Origin: Pseudomonas sp. Os17
Lineage (GTDB): Bacteria; Pseudomonadota; Gammaproteobacteria; Pseudomonadales; Pseudomonadaceae
Direction: 5' to 3'
DNA: 64,000 nucleotides
NCBI RefSeq assembly: GCF_001547895.1
Contig: NZ_AP014627.1
Location: 3,289,501-3,353,500 of the forward strand
Under the pieces are notes generated by a model. That model had not been told where the DNA came from. It did not search any database and saw only the letters and a list, made by a program, of their open reading frames with translations. The translations under genes were made by a program, and so were the position numbers. Below, piece after piece: positions 1-12,300 of the stretch (positions are counted from its first letter, which is position 1; each line of letters starts with the position of its first letter).

Positions 1-330
1 TTCAATCGCAAGCACGCGCAACAGGCGCGCTTACGGATATTCCTGGTGTCCGCTCGCTCGGCAGGCAACGACCCCGAGCGGCGTTATCGCCACCTGCTCC
101 AGGCCGGACGCATCGGCCAGTTGCTGCTGGAACAACAGACCGAGTTCGGCATCGGGCTGTGCCCCATCGGTTCGATGTATTTCGACAAGGTTCGCAGCGC
201 CTTCCACCTGGATGAACACCAGGAGCTGTTGCACAGCTTTGTCGGCGGCGCCGTCAGCCAGGGATTGCCGCCGGGCTGGCCACGGCTGGAGCTGCAGCCT
301 GAGCTTGGGAATGAGGACGAAGCCTGGACC
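1..330 (+). other. C-terminal fragment of FMN-dependent oxidase (Ox) domain of RzxB
   Basis: The residues preceding the first KS read as the end of a SagB/McbC-family nitroreductase-fold domain, with the GLCPIG motif near base 158-175 followed by a helix containing FDKVRSAFHLDE. In NRPS assembly lines such domains oxidise a heterocyclised Ser or Cys. Its place directly before a non-elongating KS suggests that it finishes the 2-methyloxazole starter of rhizoxin while still carrier-bound. Only about 110 residues are visible, so the FMN-binding core and the NRPS domains expected upstream (cyclisation, adenylation, PCP) cannot be checked here. Confidence 0.75.
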
Positions 331-3300
331 GCCCGCGAGCCCGAGAACGCGGGGGCGCTGGCGATCATCGGCCTCAGCGGCCGCTACCCCGGCGCCGCCG
401 CCCCCCGGGAGCTGTGGCACAACCTTTGCGCCGGACGTTCGTCGATCCAGACACTCAGCCGCCAAGCGCTGCTGCATGACGCGCCAGGCGCCGCGGATTC
501 GCCGCAATGGGCAGTGGGCGCCCTGGCCGACAAGCAGTTGTTTGATCCGCTGTTGTTCAAGATCACCCCCGCCGAGGCGAAAACCCTGGACCCCCAGGAG
601 CGATTGTTCCTGCAAGCGGTCTGGCATTGCCTGGAAAACAGCGGCTATACCGCCGCCGGTCTGCAGCGTCGGGCCGAGCGGGTGGGGGTGTTTGTCGGCG
701 CGATGTGGGGCGACTACCAGCACCATCGGCCCGGCGACCAGGGCGAGCGCGCCACCTCGTTCCATTCGGCCATCGCCAACCGGGTGTCGTTCTTCAATGA
801 CTTCAGCGGCCCCAGCGTGGTGTTCGACACCTCGTGTTCCTCGGCAATGACCGCCCTGCATTTTGCCTGCACCAGCCTTCGCCAGGGCGAGTGCCAGGCG
901 GCGATCGTCGGTGGCGTCAACCTGATCAGCCATCCGTCGCACCTGGAGCTGCTGAGCGCCTTGCAGCTGTTGTCCGCAGAGGGCCAGGCGCATCCGTTCG
1001 GTCTCCACGCCAACGGTTGGGTGGCAGGCGAGGGCGTGGGTGCGCTGTTGATCCGCCCCCTGGAGGACGCCCGCCGCGACGGTGACCGGATCCTTGGCGT
1101 GATCCGCGCCACGGCGATCAGCCACAGCGGCAAGACCTTTCGCTACGGCATGCCGAACGCCGAGATTCAGGCCGCCTCGATGCGCCGGGCCCTGGAGCAG
1201 GCGGGGTTGTCCGCCGAGGCGATTGGCTACGTGGAGGCTGCCGCGCCCGGCGCCAGCCTGGCGGACGGCGCCGAATTCGCGGCGCTGGCCAAGGTCTTCG
1301 GCCACCGCCAGGGCGATACGCCACTGCCAGTCGGCTCGATCAAGGCCAACATCGGCCACCTTGAATCGGCCTCGGCGCTGTCGCAGATCACCAAGGTCCT
1401 GCTGCAGTTCGAGCACCGCCAGATCGCCCCGACCCTGGGCTGCGTGCCCTTGAGCCCACTGATCGGCCCGGAGCACAAACAGCTGCTCATTGCCGACACC
1501 TTGAGTGACTGGCAAGGCCCTCGACGGGCCTTGATCAATGCCTTCGGAGCCAGTGGTTCCGCCGGCCACCTGATCCTCGAAGCGCCGCCGCCTGAGGTCG
1601 CCGCGCCCGAGCAGCGCGGGCCCTGGCTGTTTCCCTTTTCCGCCGCCAGCGCCGCGCAGCTCGAGCAATTGCTCGGGGCGTTCGCCGACGACCTTCAAGC
1701 CGGTCGCCTGGGCGACGCGCGCCTTGGAGACATCAGCTACACCCTGTGCGTCGGCAGGGTTGCACTGGGCCAGCGGCTGGCGCTGGTGGCCGACAGCGAG
1801 TCCGAACTGCTGACCTTGCTCAAGGCCGCGTCGGAGTGCTCGACCCGCTGTGGCAGCGATGCCAGAGCGGCGCCACCGCTGGCCACCGAAGCGGACCTGC
1901 GCGGCCTCGATCGGGCTGCCCTGAGCACCATCGGCCAGCGTTGGGTGGCCGGTGACACCGACCTGTCGCAGATTGCCCGCCATGACTGGCGGCGCGTGGC
2001 CTTGGCGGCGTACCCCTTTGCCGGCCTCGATTGCCATATCGCCACCGGCGCCGCCGAGGACGAGGCGGCGACGCCGGTGACGGACCCGCGCCTGCAAACG
2101 GCGCTGGAGGGCTACCTCACGCAGCACTTCTCGAAAGTCTCGGCCATACCCGAGAGCAGCATCGACAGCCTGGAAAGCTTCGACCGCTACGGCCTGACCT
2201 CGCTGATGATCACCACCCTCAACCAGCGACTGGCCCAAGCCTTCGGGGACTTGCCAAGCACGCTGTTCTTCGAGCACCAGAGCATCAGCGCACTGGCCAA
2301 CTGGTTCGCTGCCCGGCACCCGTCGCGCAGTCGCCAGTTGCTCGGGGTTCAAGCGCCCGCGGCCGCGGCGGCACAGGCGGCCCCGGCCAGCCGTGCGGCA
2401 CCGCGTCCCGACAGCGAGCGACGCCACGAGCACGCCGAGCCAATTGCAATCATCGGCCTGGCCGGACGCTTTCCCGGTGCCCCGGACATCGACAGCTTCT
2501 GGGACAACCTGAAGAACGCAGTCGACAGCATCAGCGAAATCCCCGGCGAGCGCTGGCAGCACCAGCCTTACTACAGCCCCGACCGCAGCCAAAAAGGCAA
2601 GATCAACACCAAGTGGGGCGGATTCATCGACGCTGTCGACCGCTTCGACCCGCTGTTCTTCAATATTTCACCGCGCGACGCCGAGCGCATGGACCCTCAG
2701 GAACGGATCTTCCTCGAAACCGCCTGGCACACCCTGGAAGACGCGGGCTACGACCGGGCCGGCCTGCAACGCCATTACCAGGGGAAAATGGGCGTGTTTG
2801 TCGGGGTGATGCACGGCGAGTACCTGCTCTATACCCGTTCTGCCGCCGCCGACTGCACCGATGACGCGGTGGATTCCTCCTTCGGCTCGATTGCCAACCG
2901 GGTGTCCTACGTCTTCGACTGCACCGGCCCGAGCATGGCGGTCGACACCATCTGTTCCTCCTCGCTGACCGCGCTGCACCTGGCGGTGCAGAGCCTGCAA
3001 CGGGGCGAGTGCCGGGTGGCGCTGGCCGGCGGCGTCAACCTGTCGCTGCACCCGAACAAGTACTTCATCCAGTCGCAGTTGACCATGTCCTCCAGCGATG
3101 GCCGCTGCCGCAGTTTCGGTGAAGGCGGCGACGGTTTCGTCCCCGGCGAAGGCGCCGGCGCGGTGTTGCTCAAGCCCCTGTCACAGGCACAGGCCGATGG
3201 CGACAACATCTACGGGGTGATCCGCGCAACGTCGCTCAACCATAACGGCAAGACCCATGGCTACACCGTGCCCAGCCCCAATGCCCAGGGGGCAATGATC

Positions 3301-6300
3301 GCCGAGTCACTGGAAAAGGCCGGCATGGACCCCCGCGAGCTGAGTTACATCGAGGCCCACGGCACCGGCACCGCACTCGGCGATCCAATCGAAATCAGCG
3401 GCCTGCAACAGGGCTTTGCCCGGCGCAGTGCGGCCCTTGGCAGGGAACCGGCGGGGGCACAGCAGTGCGCGCTGGGCTCGGCCAAATCGAATATCGGCCA
3501 TCTGGAATCGGCCGCCGGGATCGCCGGGGTGGCCAAGGTGCTGCTGCAACTCAAGCACCGCCAACTGGTGGCGTCGCTGCATTCGAGCCGACTCAACCCG
3601 GGCATCGCCTTTGGCCAATCGCCGTTCCATATCCCGCAGCAACTGCAAGAGTGGCGTCAACCGCGGCTCAATCTGGATGGCCAGGAGCGCGACTACCCGC
3701 TGGCCGCGTCCGTGTCGTCCTTTGGTTCCGGCGGCTCCAATGGCCATGTGATCATCGCCCAGTACCTGGCGCCGGAGCGGGAAGCGCCGGTGGCCGGGCC
3801 ACCGGCGATCATCGTGCTGTCGGCCCGCACCCCGTTGCAGCTGCAACAGCAAATCGAACGTTTGCAGCAGTGCCTGTTGCGGCGCGAGCGCGAAGGCCAG
3901 CTGCCGCGTCTGGCGGACCTGGCCCTGACCCTGCAGCAGGGCCGGGAGGCCATGGAATATCGCCTGGCGTTCACCGCAGCGTCCATCAGCGAGCTGCAGG
4001 AGCGCCTGGCCCAGGGCCTGGAGCAATGGCTCAAGGCGCCTGAGCACTTCGGCTGCTTCGACGGCGTGCATCTGGGGCGGGTACAGGAGAACAAGGCCGC
4101 GATGGCCGTGCTGGCCCACGATGAGGACATGCAAGCGACCCTGGCGGCCTGGGCCGACAAAGGCAAATACGCAAAACTGCTGGAATTGTGGGTCAGGGGG
4201 CTGACGTTCGATTGGGCGCTGCTGGGGGCGCCCCTGGGCAGTGCCCGGCGCATCAGCCTGCCGGGGTATCCCTTTGCCCGCGAGCGGATCTGGGTGTCCG
4301 GCGACCTCCAGTTGCCGCCGCCGGTCCAGGGGCTCGGCGAAGCCCGGCTGCACCCCTTGCTGCAACGCAATGTCTCCGACCTGACGCAGCAGAAATTCAC
4401 CTCGGTATTCAGCGGTCAAGAGTTCTTCCTGCGCGATCATCGGGTGCACGAGCACAAAGTCCTGCCTGGCGTGGCCTACCTGGAAATGGCCCGCGAGGCG
4501 GTCAGTCGCTCCCTGGGGGATCAGGCACTCGCCGGAGCGGTGAGCCTGTGCCACCTGGTGTGGTCGCAACCGCTGACGCTCAGCGAGCAGGATCAGGCGC
4601 CCGTTACGCTTGAGGTGCAGATCAATGCCGTGGACGCCCATCGCCTGACTTTCGCGATTCTCCAACAGCAGACCCAGGCCCTGTGCTGCCAGGGCGAGGC
4701 GCAATGGCAGCAGGAACCCATGGAACCCCTGGCGTCACTGGCATCGCTGCAGGCCAGGATCAACGGCCCGTGCCTGGACGCCGAGGCGCTGTACCGCCAG
4801 TTCGACAGCGTCGGCATCCACTACGGCCCCAGCCACCGGACGGTCCGCGAACTGCACAGCAGCGGCGGACAGTTGCTGGCGCAGATCCAGTTGCCGCCAT
4901 CACTGAAGGCCGATCACCGGCAATTTGTCCTGCACCCAAGCCTGATGGACGGCGCCTTGCAATGCACCCTGGGCCTGCTGGTCGCCGACCCGCTTGCGCA
5001 AGGCGCAACGGTGCAACGGCAGCAGACCCGGGTGCCCTTTGCCCTGGACCGGCTAGAGCACAGCGGTGCGGCCCTGGGGGAGCAGGTCTGGGCCTGGGTG
5101 CGGCCTGTGGCGCAGGCCAGCGCGGCCGGGCATTGGGTTTTCGATATCGATATCTACAACCAGCAGGGCGAGCATTGCGTTGCGCTGCACGGCTTTGCCC
5201 TGCGGGAGATGAAAGCGCCGTCGGCGCTGGAGGTGATGCTCGACGACCGCGGGCAGACGGACGCTTGCCTGCTGGAGAAATGGCAGCGGGTCGAGCCTCA
5301 GCCCTTGCCGTCCGGCGCCGCCCGGGTGCTGTTGATCGCCAATGACCCGCAAGGCCTGCAACAGTTGACGGCGCGCTATCCGCAGCGGGCGTCGATGTTG
5401 CTGGACGGCAGCGAATCCATCGAAACGCTCGCCGCGCGGCTGCGCGAGGCCGGCCCGCTGGAGCACCTGCTGTGGCTGGCACCCAGCGCCATGGCGGCGC
5501 ACACCAGCGCCGAGCAACTGATCCACGCGCAGCAGTCCGGGGTGTTGAGCTGTTTTCGCTTGATCAAGGCGTTGCTGCTCCTGGGCCTGGACCAGCAGCC
5601 GCTGGCCTGGACGCTCATCACCCGCGCCACCCTGACGGTGTTCGGCGCGGCGAGCCCGCTGCAACAGGCCACCGATGAACCCGTGGCGCCCGCTCACGCC
5701 AGCCTTCACGGGCTGATGGGGGTCCTGGCCAAGGAGTACAGCCATTGGCCGGTGTGCGTGGTGGACCTGCCGGCCGGCGACAGCTGGCCGAGCCTGGACC
5801 CCCTGTCACTGCCCGCCGATCCCCGGGGCGAGCCCCTGGCCTGTCGCGACGATGTCTGGTATCGCCCGTATCTTGCGCCCTGCCTGGTGCCGCTGGAGCG
5901 GGGCGGCGAGGGCGAAAGCCTGTATCGCGACGCCGGGGTGTACCTGGTCGTCGGCGGTGCCGGCGGCATTGGCCGGTTGTGGAGCGAACACCTGATCCGC
6001 ACCCGTGGCGCCCAGGTCATCTGGCTCGGGCGCCGCCCGCAGGATGCGCGGATTGACGCCGCCATCAGTGAACTGGCCCGGTTGGGCCCGGCGCCACGCT
6101 ATATCAGCGCCGATGCCGGCAACCACGCCGCGCTGCAGCAGGCAGTGACCCAGGTGCTGGCCGAGCATGGGCGGATTCATGGGGTGATCCACGCCGCGAT
6201 CCAGCTGGAGGATCAAAGCCTGGCACGCATGCAGCCGCAGAAATTCGCCGCGGGGCTGGCCGCCAAGGTCGATGTCTGTGCCCGTCTGGCCGAGGTGTTC

Positions 6301-9300
6301 GAGCACCAGCCCCTGGACTTCATGCTGTTTTTCTCCTCGTTGCAGAGCTATACCAAGTCGGCGGGCCAGAGCAATTACGCGGCCGGTTGTACCTTCAAGA
6401 ACGCCTTCGCGCAGGCCCTGGGGCAACAACGCGGCTACCCGGTGAAAGTCATCAACTGGGGCTACTGGGGTGACGTCGGCTCGGTGGCCAGCGACGACTA
6501 CCGGCGCCGCATGGCCGAGGTTGGCCTGGGCTCCATCGACGGCAAACAGGCGATGCGTGCCCTGGACGCGCTGCTCGGTGCCCCGGACGACGGCGCGCCG
6601 CTGAGCCAGTTGACCTTCCTGCGCACCTGCGGGCGCTTGAGCGAAACCTTCGAGCACCTGGGGCTGGCCCGTCATCCTGGCGGGCTGTTCGGCGAATATG
6701 GCGAGGTTCGGGCGCCGGCCTATCCATCGTTGATCGGGCGCCTGCACGGCCTGCGGCCGGACAGTCGGCAGGTGCGCGGCGTTGTCGGGCAGGTGCAGGC
6801 CCAACGGGCGGCGCTGGATGAGCTGCAGGTTCGCCTGCTCTATGCCCAGTTGCAGCAACTGGGCCTGTTCACCCAGGCGTGCGAATCCCTTGCCCGGTTG
6901 CAGCAGCACAGCCCTGTGTTGCCGCTGTACCGACGCTGGTTCGCCAAGAGCCTTGAGGAACTGGCGCAGCGCGGCTATGTGCAGCTGGAAGGCGATACCT
7001 GCCGGGTCGCCAATCCGCAGCCCCTGGACCTGGAGGCGCTGTGGCAGGAATGGGCGCGGCAGCAGCCGGCCTGGCTCGAGCACCCCAGCCTCAAGGCCGA
7101 GGCCCTGCTGGCCGAAGCGACCCTGCGGGTCTTGCCGCAGATCCTCGACGGGCGGATCGCGGCCACCGACGTGCTGTTCCCCGACGCCTCGATGTCCAGG
7201 GTCGAGGGCATCTACAAACACAACCCGGTGTCGGACTTCTTCAACGAAGTGCTGCTCGACGCCATGCTCGAATTTGTCCGCGGCCGCCTGGAGCAGGATC
7301 CCCGGGCCTCGATCCGGATCCTGGAAATCGGCGCCGGCACCGGCGGCACCAGTGCCCGCGCCTTTGAAAAACTGCAGCCCCTGCAAGCGCAGATCGCCGA
7401 GTACTGCTACACCGACGTCTCCCAGGCGTTCCTGATGCACGCGCAGCAGGCCTATGGCCCGCATGCCCCGTACCTCAGCTACCAACTGTTCGACGTCGAC
7501 CAGCCGCTGGCCGCCCAGGGCATCAAGGCCGGCGCCTATGACCTGGTGATCGCCACCAACGTTCTGCACGCCACGCCGGACCTGCGCCGCGCCCTGAAAA
7601 ATGCCAAGGCCGCGCTCAAGCACAACGGCCTGCTGCTGATCAACGAGATTGCCCGCAATGGCCTGTTCACTCACCTGACCTTCGGCCTGCTCAAGGGCTG
7701 GTGGCTGTTCGACGACCCGCAGCATCGCCTGCCGGGCGGCCCGGCACTGGCCCCCCGGCAGTGGAAGCAGGTGCTGGAAAGCGAAGGCTATCGGCAGGTG
7801 CATTTCCCGGCGCTGGCCGAGCACGACCTGGGGCAGCAGATCGTCATCGCCCAGAGCAACGGCCTGGTCTGGCAGGAGCGCCCCGAGCGCGCCGAAGCGC
7901 CCCGTATTGCGCCGGTGCGGCGTGAAACGGTGGTGGCCCAGGCGCCCCTGGCACCCCGGGCGCCGCAACCGGGCATCAGCCCCGCGGCGCTGGGCGAGGT
8001 GAGCAGCAGCCGGCTCAAAGCCGAGACGGTGCGCTACCTCAAGCAGGTGATTGGCGGGCTGTTCAAGATCGAGCCCGAGCAGATCGACGCCCGCGAGGCG
8101 CTGGAAACCTATGGCATCGATTCGATCCTGGTGGTGCAACTGACCAACCTGCTGCGGGACCAGTTGGCTGGGGTCAGCAGTACGCTGTTCTTCGAATACC
8201 AGACCATCGAGGCATTGGCGGAGCATTTTCTCGCCACCCAGAAAGACCGGCTGCAACAGCTGCTGGGACTGGATCCGGCGCCGGCCAGCGGCGCGCCACC
8301 GGCCAGGGCGCCGGTCGAGCCCTTGTTCACGCCGGTCCCGTCGCGCTTTGCCAAGCGTCCTCCCGAGCCGCCAGCGGCGCAGCAGCGCCACAGCGACGTC
8401 GCCATCGTCGGGCTGTCAGGGCGCTACGCCGGGTCCGACAACGTTCGCCAGCTGTGGCAACACCTCAAGGCCGGGGAGCACTGCATTGCCCAAGTGCCGG
8501 CCGAACGCTGGGACTGGCGCCGGTACTTTGACCGGACCCCGGGAACGGCAGGTCGCATCTATACGCCATGGGGCGGTTTCATTGGCCAGATCGATCGGTT
8601 CGATCCGCTGTTCTTTCACATTTCGCCCCGCGAAGCCCTGAAAATGGACCCCCAGGAGCGGCTGTTCCTGGAAGAGGCCTATCACTGCATCAGCGATGCC
8701 GGCTATACCCCGGCACGCCTGGCCGAGCGGCAGCGGGTCGGGGTGTTTGTCGGCGTGATGAACGGTACCTACAGCCACCAGTCCAGTTACTGGTCGGTGG
8801 CCAACCGAGTGTCATACCAGTTCAACTTCCAGGGCCCGAGCCTGGCGGTGGACACCGCCTGTTCCTCGTCGATCACCGCACTGCATCTGGCGCTGCAAAG
8901 CCTGGAGCGCGGCGACAGCGACTGCGCCCTGGTGGGTGGGGTCAGCCTGCTGGTGGACCCGGTGCACTACATGGGCCTGAGCGAAATGCAGATGTTGTCC
9001 CCAGGCCCGCACTGCAAGGCTTTCGGTGCCGATGCCGATGGTTTTGTCGCCGGTGAAGGCGTGGGCGCACTGCTGCTCAAGCCGCTGGCGCAGGCCGAGG
9101 CCGATGGCGACCGGATCTACGGCGTGATCAAGGGCAGCATGATCAATGCCGGGGGCAAGACCAACGGCTACACCGTGCCCAATCCCCTGGCCCAGAGCCG
9201 GCTGGTGGTGGATTCGCTGGCCCGGGCCGGGGTCGACGCCAGGGCCGTGAGCTATGTCGAGGCCCATGGCACCGGCACCGCGCTGGGCGATCCGATCGAG

Positions 9301-12300
9301 ATCGCCGGCCTGGCCCGGGCCTTCAGCAGCAGCGGGGCAACGCCCGGGACGCAGTACTGCGCCATCGGCTCGATCAAGAGCAATATCGGCCATTGCGAAA
9401 GCGCAGCGGGTATCGCCGGTATCACCAAGGTGCTGTTGCAACTGCAGCACCGCCAGCTGGTGCCATCGCTGCACGCCGATACCGCCAACCCGCACATCGA
9501 TTTCGCCAACACTCCGTTTGCCGTGCAGCGCACGCTGGCCGAGTGGCCGCGGCCGCAGGTGCTGATCGACGGGGTGCCGCAGACATTCAAGCGCATCGCC
9601 ACGGTGTCCTCCTTCGGTGCCGGAGGCGCCAATGCCCATGTGGTGATCGAAGAATACGAAGACCTGCGGGTACGGCCACCGAGGGTGGTCGACGAGCAAC
9701 GCCCGGTGCTGATCCTGTTGTCGGCCAAGAGCGCCGAGCAGCTGCTGCAGCAAGCCCGGCTGTTGCTCGACGAATTGGCCCAGGGGCCACTGGTCGAGGC
9801 CGATCTGCCGGCACTGGCCTTCACCCTGCAAGTGGCGCGCGAGGCGATGGAGCATCGCCATGGCTGGTGGGTGAGTTCCCTGGCCCAGTTGAAGGCCGGC
9901 CTGGAGCAGTTGCTCAGCGCCGGCGTCACGTCGGGCCGTGGCCGGCAGAAGCCCGAGGCTCAGGCGCCGGACTTCGACATCGGCCGGGTACTCGACGCCG
10001 GGGCACAGCAACGCCTGCTCGACGCCTGGCTCGACGGCGCCGTGCTGGACTGGCAACTGATGTACCCCCAGGGCACGCCCGCGCCATTGAGCCTGCCGGG
10101 CTATCCCTTTGCCCGCGAGCGCTACTGGCAGACGCCGCTGGCCGCGGCTGGGGTGCCCGGCGCCGTCGAGGAACGCCTGCATCCACTGCTGCATCGCAAC
10201 GTGTCGGACCTGCGCGGCTTGCGTTACCTGAGCCGGTTCAGCGGCAGCGAAAGCCTGTTGGCCGAGCACCAGGTCAATGGCCAGGGCGTGCTCCCGGGCG
10301 CGGCGCTGGTCAGCCTGATCCAGGCGGCGCTGAGCAACGCCCTGGGCGCTCCGGTGCCGGCGGGCAGGGCGCTGGTGATAGAGGATCTGGCCTGGCGCCA
10401 GCCGTTCAGCGTCGACGCGGCCAACAACGGCGAGCTGTTCCTGGAACTGACCATGCCGGCGCAGGGCGAGTACCAGGTCGGGATCTACTCCTACGACCCT
10501 GACGCCCAGTTGCAACTGCATGCCCAGGCCCGGGCCCGCTATGCCGTGGTCATGGCCCCCGGGCTTGAATTCAACGGCGTCGGTGCCCGGGTGGTGGAGG
10601 TCGAGGCCTGCTACCAGCGCTTTGCCGCCATGGGCATCGAGTATGGCCAGGGGTACCGGCGGCTGCTGTCGCTGGAGCGCCAGGACGATCAGGTACTGGC
10701 GCGGATCGCTCTGCAGGACCCGGCGCTGACTGACGGTTTTGCCCTGCATCCGGCCTTGCTGGATGGCGCCATGCAAGGCGTGATGGCCTTGCTGCTGGAA
10801 GAGCTGGGGGACACGCCGGCCTTGCTGCTGCCGGCGACCCTGGGCCAGTGCGTGCTGTTCGCCGACTGCCCGGCCGCCCTGCAGGTGCAGATACGCCGCA
10901 GCGGCAGCACCACGGACGGCCATCTGTTCGACCTGGCACTGTTCGACGAGCATGGCCAGTGCTGTGCAACCCTCCATCAACTGGCGTTCAGGACCCTGAG
11001 CGATCACCACCAGGGTGCCAGCACCGCGCTGCTGTGCCACAAGCAATGGGACGACGCGCTGCCGGCCACGGCGCTAGCCACGCCGGGGGTGGCGCACCGG
11101 GTGCTGAGCCTGGGCCATCATCGCGCCTTTGCCGACCTGGCCCAGGGCCTGCAGGCGCGGGGCATCGACCATTGCGCCTTGCCTGCGGCTGACTACCCAC
11201 AAGCCGCGCTGGCGCTCGCCGAGCAGCTGCAAGCCTTGCTCGGCGCTGCGCAGCCCTGCCTGATTCAACTGCTGGTCCCGGCGGACGATGCCCAGGGCTA
11301 TCGTGGCCTGGGCGGCCTGTTGTCCAGCGTCAGCCGTGAACAGCCGGCGTTGATCGGGCAATTGATCGAAGTGGCACCGGCGCTCGAGGCCCCGCAACTG
11401 CTCAGCGCATTGGCCGCCGAGGCCGCCGCCCCCAACGAGTGCGTCCTGCGTTATCTGGCGCAGGCGGGCACCCTGCGCCGTCAGCAGCTGAGCTGGCAAC
11501 CCCAACCCCTGTACGCGGCCCCCGCGCCTTGGCGGCCAGACGGGGTGTACCTGATCAGCGGTGGCTTGGGCGGGGTCGGCGCAGTCATGGCGCAGGCGCT
11601 GCTGGCCGCGGCGCCCCAGGCCCGGGTGGTGCTCTGCGGCCGCACGCCAGCTGGCGATCCCGCCGTGCAGGCCAAGCTGGTGCAGCTGGGGGAGGCTGTC
11701 GACTACCGCGCCGTGGACCTGGCCAACGCCGCTCAGGTTGAACGCTTGATCAGCGACCTGGTCGCTGACTACGGCGCCTTGCACGGCATCCTGCATTGCG
11801 CGGGCATCACCCGTGACGCCTTGCTGGCGGACAAGCCCAAGGCAGATTTTGCCGCGGTGTTCGCGGCCAAGGTCGACGGCGTGCAGCACCTGGATCGCAG
11901 CAGCGCCGGGCTGGCCCTGGATTTCTTCGTGTTGTACTCCTCGATCGCCAGTGTGCTGGGCAACGCGGGGCAGACCGACTACGCCGCCGCCAATGGCTAT
12001 CTGGACGCCTTCGCCAGCCTGCGCAACCGGCAGGTCGCGGCCGGCACGCGACACGGCCGCACCCTGGCGATCAACTGGCCGTTATGGCTGGAAGGCGGCT
12101 TGCACATGAGCGATACGGCGCGGCGCCTGCTGGCGCAGCGCAGTGGTATTGAGGCCATGGCCAGCGCCACCGGCGTCCAGGCCTTCTATCACGCCCTGCA
12201 GCGCGATGATGACCAACTGATGGTGCTGGCCGGCCACCGGGAAAAGCTCCTTGCCTTGCTCCGGCCGCCCGCGCCAGTGGCGGTGGAGCAAGCCCCGCTG

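Noticed and set aside
46..48. GTG as start of the first gene
   Set aside because: The frame is open to base 1 and the upstream residues continue the oxidase domain; there is no gene start here.
31..2592. 853-residue minus-strand ORF
   Set aside because: It mirrors the oxidase/KS0 coding region; low-complexity translation rich in Arg, Gln and Gly, no recognisable domain, typical shadow in GC-rich DNA.
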